This document shows positions 1-6,403 of a stretch of DNA of 11,607 nucleotides, in pieces. Location: positions 1-11,607 of the forward strand of contig JBLHWO010000107.1 of assembly GCA_047629215.1 (NCBI GenBank), given 5' to 3'. A program made the position numbers and the translations under genes. The DNA comes from CANLBN01 sp047629215 (GTDB lineage: Bacteria; Pseudomonadota; Gammaproteobacteria; Pseudomonadales; Cellvibrionaceae). Under the pieces are notes generated by a model, which saw only the letters and a program-made list of their open reading frames with translations, did not search any database and was not told the origin of the DNA. The stretch's first letter is position 1. Each line of letters begins with the position of its first letter.

Positions 1-87
1 GGGCTTCACCTACTAACTACATCGTCATTAATTTTTGTATATTTATTTTTAGTTGCTACAGTGTTGTTAGTGGGATGGAATATTTAG
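1..87 (+). CDS. Possible 3' end of a membrane protein gene (partial)
   Basis: The frame starting at base 1 is open from the left edge to a TAG at 85-87, giving 28 residues. The middle and end are strongly hydrophobic (LIFVYLFLVATVLLVGW) and could be a final transmembrane helix. No family can be recognised from so short a piece. An open run of this length also occurs by chance in T-rich DNA, so this is a weak call that depends on the sequence left of the window. Confidence 0.2.
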   Translation, partial: GLHLLTTSSLIFVYLFLVATVLLVGWNI

Positions 88-1001
88 AATATTGCCACTC
101 TAATAAAATGACTCATTGGATTTTAGGGTGTTTGCCCAAAAACTGGCCGATATCAATCCATTAGAGTCGATCGCGATACTTACCATCTTCAGTTCTCACG
201 TCACATACACCAAAACTTGATAACTATGGCGTGCCTACTGTAGTACGTGTCAGCAGTGAAGCTTATTGATATCGTTGAATGTTTTAATGTAAGCCACGTT
301 TGGGCTATCATTTTTTGTGACCCACCAAGTGAGAAAAACAGAAATAGAGGATTTCAAATATATCCTTAAAAATAAACGTATTACGAAGAGTATTAACGAA
401 CGACTTGCCTCTCCATACTATTAATAGCCCTGCCAGTCCTTTCGCACTTCAAGAAGCTTGTAGGATGGATGCTCTAATCTAAAGAAATGATACTGAGGAA
501 GGTATTTTTGGGCTATAAGGTCTGGTTTAAGGTAATGCCACGGATGAGAAGGTTCAAGAGTATTTGGCACATCATAGAAACTCGTCTAATATAGGTATGA
601 ATAAAATCACATTGTAATGATGAGGCTGGCGAGAAATTTTAGCCCTCTTTGTTTCAATCTACAAAACTTTATAGGTGTATTATTCACTTATATTTGTCGT
701 TAATTTGCTTACCGTGTAATTGTAATATAGGTAATGTTCTATATATTGCAAGTGCGTGGTGAGTTGCTGGACGGTTTTATTGAAGTGCCAAGAAGAATGA
801 CCCTCAAAATTGGCAGGGGCTCTTTCTGCGTATCTTACTGATAAAGCCATACCGATTATTGCCAAGTTCGATGGGCAACTAGCACGTGATGTTCATTTTA
901 AGATGTAGAATGTATGTTTTTGCTAAAAAAGCGTACCAAGATTTTACCGTCAGACGTCCTAGATTCGCTAGGGCGCAGGCCTATATTACTGGAGAACAGC
1001 T
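88..1001. other. Spacer without an intact recognisable gene
   Basis: About 0.9 kb with no open frame that I recognise on either strand. Several medium open runs exist on the plus strand, for example a stop-bounded 44-codon stretch at 348-482, but none has a convincing start with a ribosome binding site or a known motif. The stretch could be decayed coding sequence. No tRNA, rRNA, CRISPR or transposase signature was seen. Confidence 0.5.
991..994 (+). promoter_or_regulatory. Ribosome binding site for the SET-domain gene
   Basis: A GGAG core lies seven bases before the ATG at 1002. This fixes the start of the SET-domain gene over other in-frame possibilities and suggests the gene is translated. 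Confidence 0.65.
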
Positions 1002-2453
1002 ATGTCATCACCTCACTCTCTTACTGAATCCTCCCCGCTCATTGAAGATCTTATTGCGGCTAAAGAGGGCTTGGGCGCTGAGTACAGCTTCGAGCCAAAC
1101 ACGATTGAAATAAAGCCCAATCAGCATGGCGTTAATGGCCTTTTTACTCGGCGCGCACTTTCAAAAGGTACCGAGCTAATTTCTGTGCCACAATTAAATG
1201 GTAGTCTGACCCCCTTTCGCGCCTATGAGGAAGCGGAGGAGCTGTTGCAGAGGCTTGGACCCGATAGGTTCGCTGTGTCTGAATCGTTTGTTCTTGCATG
1301 TGCGATGTACTTAAGGTGCACGAACACCGCAACTAAGCATGCTGATCTATTGATTATGGAGCCAGATTTAAAATCCGCCTATGCTGGATCCCCTGCGACT
1401 GGCTATGACTCAGTGGATGGAGTGCGGCTAGTAGATGACAACAATGCGCAGACTTTGGAAAAAGCTTTTAAGATAGGGGAGCAGATCAAAACGATGAATA
1501 TTGATCCAGAGCTGTTCCGAGCTATGTTAGCTTATGTCCACTCAAGAGCGTTTCAGAAGTTTGGTATTATTCCTGTATTAGATTGGCTAAATTCGTCCTA
1601 CGGAGATGGGGCTAATTGTGAACTTCGTACGAGAAAAGGCCGTTTAGCGTATGCCCTGTTGAGGGATGTTGAGCCAGGCGAAGAGTTATTATGGTGCTAC
1701 AATAATAATAATGCAGTACACACGTGGCTTGGTTGGGGCTATATTGATTATGGGCGTCCTACGCTGGCCTTTTTGGAATTATGCACAAGCAAAGAGGAGA
1801 AACTTGCGTTTGAAAACCTTGCAATTGAAAAACTTCGCTGGAGTATAGATGACGTTAATCCCAGCTATAAAATCGATGACTGTCAATTTAATTTTACGCT
1901 GTCGAATCCAGGTAAATTGCCAACTCCAGCTCTAACCCGAGGTTGTTTGGCGACATCAATTACCGATTTTGCCAGTGTGCGGCGAACATTTCGCATATTT
2001 ATACTAAGTAATGGAGGGCGTAATCTTGATTCTATTCACACTCTTGATTTGTTGGGTGACCAACCTATTTTTGATTTGGAGTTTGAAGGGCAGGTTGTAG
2101 CGTGTATGCGTACCGCACTTAAGAATGGCTTAATAGCAAGCCAGAAGCGGGCCGAACGATTTGCTGTATCAGAGGTTGGGTGTTCTATTGATACGGCACC
2201 CTATATCGATATGATGGAGAGCGCTACTGTGGCATGGGAAGAAGCGCTAGTAGCAGTTGAAGCCATTTGCTCAGCTCAAAATATGGGGGCTTGTATAACA
2301 GTTATTAACGCTGCTTTAGGATTGATTGTCCAGTCTAAAGATGAGTTAATGCTGGCTTTAGAAAAAATCGAAGCAGAGCGACCAACATTAACCGCATCCT
2401 TAATACAAAAATATATACATATTCGAGTATATTTTTTTCCAGACCCACAATAG
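1002..2453 (+). CDS. SET-domain protein methyltransferase, SETD3 / Rubisco LSMT-like
   Basis: This 483-residue protein is predicted to transfer a methyl group from S-adenosylmethionine to a lysine or histidine side chain of a protein. The split SET core runs over about residues 41-250. GVNGLFTRRAL (43-53), followed by SVP, is the first SET strand and SAM-binding turn. AYVHSRAF (177-184) is the family's conserved helix. PVLDWLN (191-197) is the region of the canonical Asn-His motif. GEELLWCY (226-233) carries the Tyr expected near the active site. The remaining 230 residues are mostly helical and match in size and place the substrate-binding C-terminal domain of the SETD3/LSMT group. The His of the Asn-His motif is Ser198 here. 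There is no signal peptide. The gene stands alone, with about 0.9 kb and 1.25 kb of spacer either side. A role as a type III effector is inference from the neighbouring operon and the eukaryote-like family. Confidence 0.85.
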   Translation: MSSPHSLTESSPLIEDLIAAKEGLGAEYSFEPNTIEIKPNQHGVNGLFTRRALSKGTELISVPQLNGSLTPFRAYEEAEELLQRLGPDRFAVSESFVLACAMYLRCTNTATKHADLLIMEPDLKSAYAGSPATGYDSVDGVRLVDDNNAQTLEKAFKIGEQIKTMNIDPELFRAMLAYVHSRAFQKFGIIPVLDWLNSSYGDGANCELRTRKGRLAYALLRDVEPGEELLWCYNNNNAVHTWLGWGYIDYGRPTLAFLELCTSKEEKLAFENLAIEKLRWSIDDVNPSYKIDDCQFNFTLSNPGKLPTPALTRGCLATSITDFASVRRTFRIFILSNGGRNLDSIHTLDLLGDQPIFDLEFEGQVVACMRTALKNGLIASQKRAERFAVSEVGCSIDTAPYIDMMESATVAWEEALVAVEAICSAQNMGACITVINAALGLIVQSKDELMLALEKIEAERPTLTASLIQKYIHIRVYFFPDPQ

Positions 2454-2849
2454 GTAGGCGGTTTTTTCTAGAGGTGTATTGCTTAGCGTCGAGCATAGGC
2501 AGTACACATCAATTCAAAGTTTTAATCGCTTCTTACTCTTTAATACTCCGCTTAGAAACGGCTTTAAACTCTAGAGCAACGCTAAAAATTGAAGTTTTTT
2601 AGCTGCACCGAGGCGCTGCCTCTGCTACTCACACTCGTTACCGGCGTCCTGTAGGCAAGAAGACACTGCGACGTGGTTAATTGCAATTTACAATGAGTAC
2701 ATGACCCCTTTGCTGCTACGTAGGGAGAACGACGAGGCCAATGTAGGCTCCATGAGGCGATACTATCACGGGCAAAGGCAATTCTTAGAGGTGCCTTGTA
2801 ATTTGAGTAGTTGATCATGAGGGGTATGCTCTGTGTGGTAAAACGCTAG

Positions 2850-3218
2850 GCGACAGACATAATATTAAGTGCGGTAGATTACCTACGTTTTTCTATTGAT
2901 GAGTCCATCAATTCGACATTTTGTATTTGGAATAATGGACTTGTTAGCTTATCTTATTTCCTTTTGCCGGATTTAGATGATATAAAGAAACTAGACACAC
3001 GCCCTCATTTTAATAAGCTGCTCTCATCGGTTGTTTAATCTGAAGGCTGAAGTTGGTGTGAAAAAGCTGCTCGAGTAAAAGTGCGAAATACTTCCTCTCC
3101 TTACCTACAATTCCCAGATAGCCTGGCCTCATACATAGATCGAAATAGAATAGGAGGCTGCCTGTTTCCATGTAAGAAATCATGGGCGTTAGCGCGAGAC
3201 TATATTTCATGGCGATGA
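2850..3218 (+). pseudogene. Possible decayed gene, unrecognised
   Basis: One forward frame stays readable for about 120 codons, interrupted only by a TAA at 3036-3038 and a TGA four codons later. At this base composition about six or seven stops would be expected by chance. The first half (62 codons) reads as a mixed polar and hydrophobic protein including DESINSTFCIWNNG and FLLPDLDDIKKLD. It has no ATG, GTG or well-placed TTG start. The second half reads through to a TGA at 3216-3218. No family is recognised. Position and orientation would suit an eroded member of the secretion cluster, such as a chaperone, but nothing in the residues proves that, and a chance low-stop frame remains possible. 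Confidence 0.2.
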
Positions 3219-3484
3219 CTACATCACCTGTTTGTCGAGACTCTCAGCGCCAATTTTGGCCACACAATACGGTATATTAACGGGGTTCACACCCAGCTTT
3301 ATAACCGTTTGAAGAACAATAAATAGTTCTCCATTTCGCGGCTGATATAGATTCACTATAGTCGATTGCGATATCTATCCAGCTGTTATTCCGAAGTTAT
3401 CTCTGAATGTCCCCTACCTCTAGCGCCATCGGACGAGGAGCAATGGGAACCCTCCTAGGGCGTAGACGACAATCTCATTATTAA

Positions 3485-3688
3485 TTGTCTCGCTACTTAT
3501 TTCACTTATGCAACAGTAAACCGATAAGCCCGTTACTCGTTAATTCTGTGGTCTTAGATGAGGTTTTTTCAATTTCCCCTTATGCAAGGAACTTATTTTT
3601 TTCTGTGGTCACAAAAGTGGTATGTAAGCGAGTTGATGCTAAACTAATAGTATCCATCAGTAATAGCCCAGTATGGCTACAAGAGTAG
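3485..3688 (+). CDS. Small open frame upstream of sctP, unrecognised
   Basis: A 67-codon frame with a TTG start ends 17 bases before the sctP start, in the same direction. An in-frame TAA sits immediately upstream at 3482-3484, so it cannot be extended. The product would be mildly hydrophobic with no motif I recognise, and no Shine-Dalgarno sequence precedes the TTG. It may be the eroded tail of a former operon member, or a chance frame. The close spacing to sctP is the only positive argument. Confidence 0.2.
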   Translation: MSRYLFHLCNSKPISPLLVNSVVLDEVFSISPYARNLFFSVVTKVVCKRVDAKLIVSISNSPVWLQE

Positions 3689-3705
3689 GTTATAAATAGA
3701 TTCCA

Positions 3706-4149
3706 ATGAACATAAAACAAGAGCAAAAAGGCCGAGTAAAGGATGGGGCGACAAGCGAGGGGATGATAGGTGCACGTCCTCTGGTAGTAGATGGCCTCAT
3801 ATGGGATCAGTTGTTCTCGCAAGAGGTAAAAAGCAAATCCCCCTTAGCTGGCCGCTCATCGCATGTTGATAGCAAGATAAATCAAGCTGATGTCGATGGT
3901 TCAGAGCTCTCTAATGGTATTTTAAAAGGCCTTCTTAACGGTAAGTTGGGAAGTGAAGTTAAGTTTAGTATTACCTTCCCCGGACGTCAGAGCATAGATG
4001 TTGGTGTTGTTGAGAATAAAAATTTCTGGCAGGTGAATATTTCTGTAAATGATCGCGCACTAAGGAAAAAAATAAAGCGACTTCGAAATGGTTTGGAGCG
4101 TTCTATGGGTCAAGAATTAGAAAAGAGGGTTGTCGTTAGTGTTAGATAA
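3706..4149 (+). CDS. sctP: SctP-like type III secretion protein (needle length / substrate switch), short
   Basis: A 147-residue protein in the place normally held by SctP (YscP, HrpP, HpaP), directly before sctQ. The first 70 residues are polar and low in structure, with little conservation to see. The C-terminal half has the pattern of the SctP C-terminal domain: a leader helix (about 69-80), beta strands VKFSITFPGRQSIDVGVV (85-102) and FWQVNISV, then a basic helix RALRKKIKRLRNGLERSM (117-134) and a final strand RVVVSVR. Family members monitor needle length and bind SctU to switch substrates. At 147 residues it is much shorter than the long rulers such as YscP and nearer the short HrpP type. 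No good ribosome binding site precedes the ATG. Its last 11 bases overlap sctQ. Identity rests on position plus fold pattern. Confidence 0.6.
   Translation: MNIKQEQKGRVKDGATSEGMIGARPLVVDGLIWDQLFSQEVKSKSPLAGRSSHVDSKINQADVDGSELSNGILKGLLNGKLGSEVKFSITFPGRQSIDVGVVENKNFWQVNISVNDRALRKKIKRLRNGLERSMGQELEKRVVVSVR
4125..4129 (+). promoter_or_regulatory. Ribosome binding site inside sctP that sets the sctQ start
   Basis: GAGGG ends nine bases before a GTG at 4139-4141. An earlier in-frame TTG at 4130 directly abuts this site, which is too close for initiation. GTG 4139 is therefore the preferred sctQ start, overlapping the end of sctP and suggesting translational coupling. Confidence 0.6.
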
Positions 4150-4993
4150 AAAAATATCACTGTTTTCAGTTCCTACCAGTAATGTACCGAGAAAATATAT
4201 TGATTCAACTATATCCGATCTGGAATATTCAATCCGACAATATCTTGGTAAGGGTCTAGAGCAAACAATAAGAGGTGCGGATGATAGTGCGTTGACTATT
4301 TCAGTAAGTTGGCAAGACTCTTCCGCTATTTCTAAAGAAGGTAATCCGATAGAGTTGTTGACTGATCATGGCCACATGCAATTTTTTGATTATGTAGCGT
4401 TTTTTCAATCACTTAGCGGTGTTAGTCTCGATGAGGATGTTGAGCATTTAGAAAAATTGTTCCCTGTTATGATTTCCCGTATACCTAAACCTATTCTCAA
4501 TATTTTTGGTTGCTTTTCTCTGTCGAAAGATATTAAAGGCAGTAAGCAAAAAAGTTTTTGTTTGCCTTTACGTATTAGCTTAGGCGATTATACCGCTATA
4601 ACCTATATTTCAGCAGCAGCTAGTGTATGGATATCATTTCTTCAGCAGTCTTGCTGGGAAAAAATATTTTCTTCGGTGTGCGAAGAAAAAATATTGCCGC
4701 AATTTGTTCCTTGCTCTATTGGGACCACTACTATCCATTTAGATGACTATAAAAGCTTACGGGCTGGCGATATATTTATAATAGATAATCCATTGTTTGG
4801 TGTTGATGGCGTAGGAACAATTAATATTGGACATCAGTCTGCATCAGTTGTTGTAGATAACTCCACGCTGGAGAAAAATGGAATACTATTTTTAAATTGG
4901 CATGATGATACTGAAAAAACGTTGGAAATAGTTGAGGTAGTGGATTTAAACAATGAAGTAAACAATGAAATATATAATGAAGTATATAATTAA
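4139..4993 (+). CDS. sctQa: SctQ N-terminal part (HrcQA-like), sorting platform / C-ring protein
   Basis: This is the first of two genes that together make SctQ, the cytoplasmic pod protein of the type III sorting platform that links SctD/SctK to the ATPase complex. From GTG 4139 the product has 284 residues. Residues 1-185 form the variable N-terminal region typical of SctQ. Residues about 189-245 match the first SpoA/SurfA domain: VPCSIGTTTIHLDDYKSLRA, then GDIFIIDNPLFG and the SASVVVDN strand. The frame then ends in a four-residue repeat tail (NNEV, NNEI, YNEV, YN) where a normal SctQ would continue through a linker to its second SpoA domain. A separate gene supplies that domain after an 11-base gap. 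The same division is established for HrcQA/HrcQB in Pseudomonas syringae. A longer start (TTG 4130) is possible but lacks a spaced ribosome binding site. Confidence 0.85.
   Translation: MLDKKISLFSVPTSNVPRKYIDSTISDLEYSIRQYLGKGLEQTIRGADDSALTISVSWQDSSAISKEGNPIELLTDHGHMQFFDYVAFFQSLSGVSLDEDVEHLEKLFPVMISRIPKPILNIFGCFSLSKDIKGSKQKSFCLPLRISLGDYTAITYISAAASVWISFLQQSCWEKIFSSVCEEKILPQFVPCSIGTTTIHLDDYKSLRAGDIFIIDNPLFGVDGVGTINIGHQSASVVVDNSTLEKNGILFLNWHDDTEKTLEIVEVVDLNNEVNNEIYNEVYN
4949..4990 (+). repeat. 12-base tandem repeat at the 3' end of the first sctQ gene
   Basis: Three and a half copies of a 12-base unit with consensus AACAATGAAGTA (later copies have TATAATGAA) end directly at the stop codon. They encode NNEV, NNEI, YNEV and YN. 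The units are imperfect but in frame. Copy-number change here would lengthen or shorten the tail in steps of four residues. Confidence 0.8.
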
Positions 4994-5004
4994 GAGTTGC
5001 AGCT

Positions 5005-5448
5005 ATGAACGATATAAATCTAGACAAGAATATGGATGATGATGATTTTATGATTGATGATGATTATATGATCGATGATGATTATATGGATGATGATGAT
5101 GATGCAAATCGTATGGTTGATAATAATGTAGATCGTATGGTTGATAATAATGCAGATCGTATGGTTGATAATACAGTAGAGAATAAATCGTTTGAAAATG
5201 CAGCGTCGGAGAATAAGCCAGATGTCGGGCTAGACGTTCCTATCGATATTAATGTTCAGTTGGGAACGTTGGTTGTTAATAAAGATAATGCAATGTCCAT
5301 GGAACAGGGTGATATTTTAAAGTTTGAAACGAGCTGTCCTGGTGAAGTAAGTCTTGTTTTTCAAGGGCGAGAAATTGGGCGAGGCAAGCTAGTAGATATT
5401 GAAGGTTATCTTGGTGTTCAAATTACTCATAATTGGTGTCGTTCGTGA
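5005..5448 (+). CDS. sctQb: SctQ C-terminal part (HrcQB-like) with an Asp-rich repeat N-terminus
   Basis: A 147-residue protein carrying the second SpoA/SurfA domain of SctQ at about residues 76-147: LDVPIDINVQLGTLVV, MSMEQGDILKFET and a closing GYLGVQITHNW strand. In Ysc-type systems an internal start makes a similar C-terminal fragment that assembles with full SctQ. Here it is its own gene, with AAGAG eight bases before the ATG. The unusual part is residues 10-58, built of short repeats: MDDDDF, two MIDDDY, MDDDDDA, then three eight-residue copies of the RMVDNN type. Of the first 58 residues 22 are Asp, making this segment very acidic and probably disordered. I know of no SctQ or HrcQB with such a segment, though that is from memory only. 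Its TGA overlaps the sctR GTG in a GTGA. Confidence 0.88.
   Translation: MNDINLDKNMDDDDFMIDDDYMIDDDYMDDDDDANRMVDNNVDRMVDNNADRMVDNTVENKSFENAASENKPDVGLDVPIDINVQLGTLVVNKDNAMSMEQGDILKFETSCPGEVSLVFQGREIGRGKLVDIEGYLGVQITHNWCRS
5032..5106 (+). repeat. 18-base tandem repeats encoding Asp-rich units
   Basis: Four successive units begin with ATG at 5032, 5050, 5068 and 5086. They encode MDDDDF, MIDDDY, MIDDDY and a slightly longer MDDDDDA. The two central copies differ at a single base. GAT triplets dominate, so the tract also behaves as a short trinucleotide repeat prone to slippage. Confidence 0.85.
5107..5178 (+). repeat. 24-base tandem repeat, three copies
   Basis: Units at 5107-5130, 5131-5154 and 5155-5178 share the core GATCGTATGGTTGATAAT and encode NRMVDNNV, DRMVDNNA and DRMVDNTV. 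The first two copies differ at only a few bases, which points to recent duplication. The repeat follows the Asp-rich units directly and separates them from the SpoA domain. Confidence 0.88.
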
Positions 5449-6098
5449 GTTTTGAAAACTATGATCCCGTATCACTGGCCATGTTGTTGGCGGCAATGGG
5501 GCTTGTTCCTTTATTACTTATGATGTGTACTTGCTTTCTAAAAATTGCAGTTGTTCTGCAATTAGTTAGAAATGCAATGGGTGTACAACAGGTGCCCCCT
5601 AATATGGTGTTATATGGTATTGCTGCATCGCTAACTATTTTTATTATGGCGCCGGTATTTAGTGAGACTCAAAAAATAGTAGCAGCAATGGATACATCAG
5701 AGATGGAAACCAAGGGGATTACCTATATTGTGAAAGAGGCCTCTGGGCCCCTAAAATTATTTATGGAAAGGAATACCAGACCAGCAGTGCTAGCAAGCTT
5801 TCGGGATTCTGCAGAAGCCATATGGAAGGGCCAACTTAAGGATAGTGTTCTAGATGAAAATTTTTTGATATTAATACCAGCATTTGTTGTTTCAGAACTA
5901 CAGACCGGTTTTGAAATAGGGTTTATTATTTATTTGCCATTTGTTGTGATTGACTTAATTACGTCAAATATTTTATTGGCTTTGGGTATGCAGATGGTTG
6001 CTCCTATGACGGTTTCTTTGCCACTTAAGATTTTATTATTTGTAGTTCTTTCCGGATGGGAAAAATTATTTAATAGTTTGATCTTATCTTATTTTTAA
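5445..6098 (+). CDS. sctR: SctR, export-gate protein of the type III secretion apparatus
   Basis: SctR (YscR/HrcR/FliP family) forms, with SctS and SctT, the helical gate through which substrates enter the export channel. From GTG 5445 the product has 217 residues, the usual family length. Typical blocks are visible: LVPLLLMMCTCFLKIAVVLQ with VRNAMGVQQVPPNMVLYG (about 20-58), a first hydrophobic stretch TIFIMAPVF, the NFLILIPAFVVSEL and FEIGFIIYLPFVVIDLI segments, then MQMVAPMTVSLPLKILLF and a final GWEKL. The start was chosen because GTG 5445 overlaps the preceding stop as GTGA and has GGTG six bases upstream. GTG 5436 and TTG 5433 lack a spaced ribosome binding site. Translation is probably coupled to the C-terminal sctQ gene. 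Confidence 0.96.
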   Translation: MSFENYDPVSLAMLLAAMGLVPLLLMMCTCFLKIAVVLQLVRNAMGVQQVPPNMVLYGIAASLTIFIMAPVFSETQKIVAAMDTSEMETKGITYIVKEASGPLKLFMERNTRPAVLASFRDSAEAIWKGQLKDSVLDENFLILIPAFVVSELQTGFEIGFIIYLPFVVIDLITSNILLALGMQMVAPMTVSLPLKILLFVVLSGWEKLFNSLILSYF

Positions 6099-6118
6099 TT
6101 GATAGGCTGCGCTGATTC

Positions 6119-6379
6119 ATGGATACACTTACACTTTTTAAGAAAGCGCTATTACTCGTGGTAGTTCTTTCTGCGACACCATTAATAGTGACAATAATAG
6201 TAGGTGTTTTGACCTCTTTATTCTCAACACTGTTCCAGATTCAGGATCAGACTTTACCATTTACGCTTAAATTGGTTGCGATGACATTAACCCTAGCGGC
6301 TGCAGGCCCAGGAATTGGAGGGGAGATACTCAACCTAGCAAATGCCGTCTTTGAGTATCTTCCCTATGTTGGCAAGTGA
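6119..6379 (+). CDS. sctS: SctS, export-gate protein
   Basis: An 86-residue, two-helix inner-membrane protein of the SctS (YscS/HrcS/FliQ) family, normal in length. The helical hairpins lie at about residues 10-35 and 48-75. The conserved turn reads FQIQDQTLPF at 39-48, a hallmark of the injectisome branch. SctS packs around the SctR ring in the export gate. The gene follows sctR after 20 bases, with only a weak ribosome binding site (TAGG), consistent with translation within a coupled operon. No oddity was seen. Confidence 0.96.
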   Translation: MDTLTLFKKALLLVVVLSATPLIVTIIVGVLTSLFSTLFQIQDQTLPFTLKLVAMTLTLAAAGPGIGGEILNLANAVFEYLPYVGK

Positions 6380-6403
6380 CAATGGAAAAACAATGGAACA
6401 GCA

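Larger units (their letters stand above)
2454..3705. other. Long spacer between the SET gene and the secretion operon
   Basis: No intact gene with a recognisable product was found on either strand. The stretch contains a frame with unusually few stops (2850-3218) and a short open frame just before sctP (3485-3688), both listed separately. Right after the SET gene is a run of six T at 2462-2467, but no stable stem precedes it, so it is not a convincing terminator. I saw no insertion-sequence ends or transposase motifs. Confidence 0.45.

Noticed and set aside
680..865. Minus-strand open frame beginning MAIIGMAL, which resembles the start of a ketoacyl-synthase domain
   Set aside because: Only a handful of residues resemble the motif. 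The rest lacks any ketoacyl-synthase conservation, and the frame ends after 61 codons.
2615..2627. GAGGC-GCT-GCCTC inverted repeat after the SET gene
   Set aside because: The stem is only five pairs and has no T run after it on either strand, so it is not a convincing terminator.
2582..2818. Minus-strand 78-codon open frame in the spacer, overlapping a similar-length open run on the plus strand
   Set aside because: Neither strand shows a recognisable motif or start signal. Two overlapping open runs suggest chance.
3010..3210. Minus-strand 66-codon open frame
   Set aside because: It lies opposite the low-stop forward frame, has no motif and no ribosome binding site.
165..3373. Near-identical 14-mers AGTCGATCGCGATA (165-178) and AGTCGATTGCGATA (3360-3373)
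   Set aside because: A 13 of 14 match is expected several times by chance in a window of this size, and the similarity does not extend cleanly to either side.
3446..3473. GGAACC followed after 15 bases by CGACAAT, similar to a HrpL-type box, upstream of sctP
   Set aside because: The downstream half matches CCACNNA at only three of five fixed positions, and it lies about 230 bases before sctP. Probably chance.
4130..4138. TTG 4130 as the start of the first sctQ gene
   Set aside because: The GAGGG ribosome binding site directly abuts it. GTG 4139 has proper spacing.
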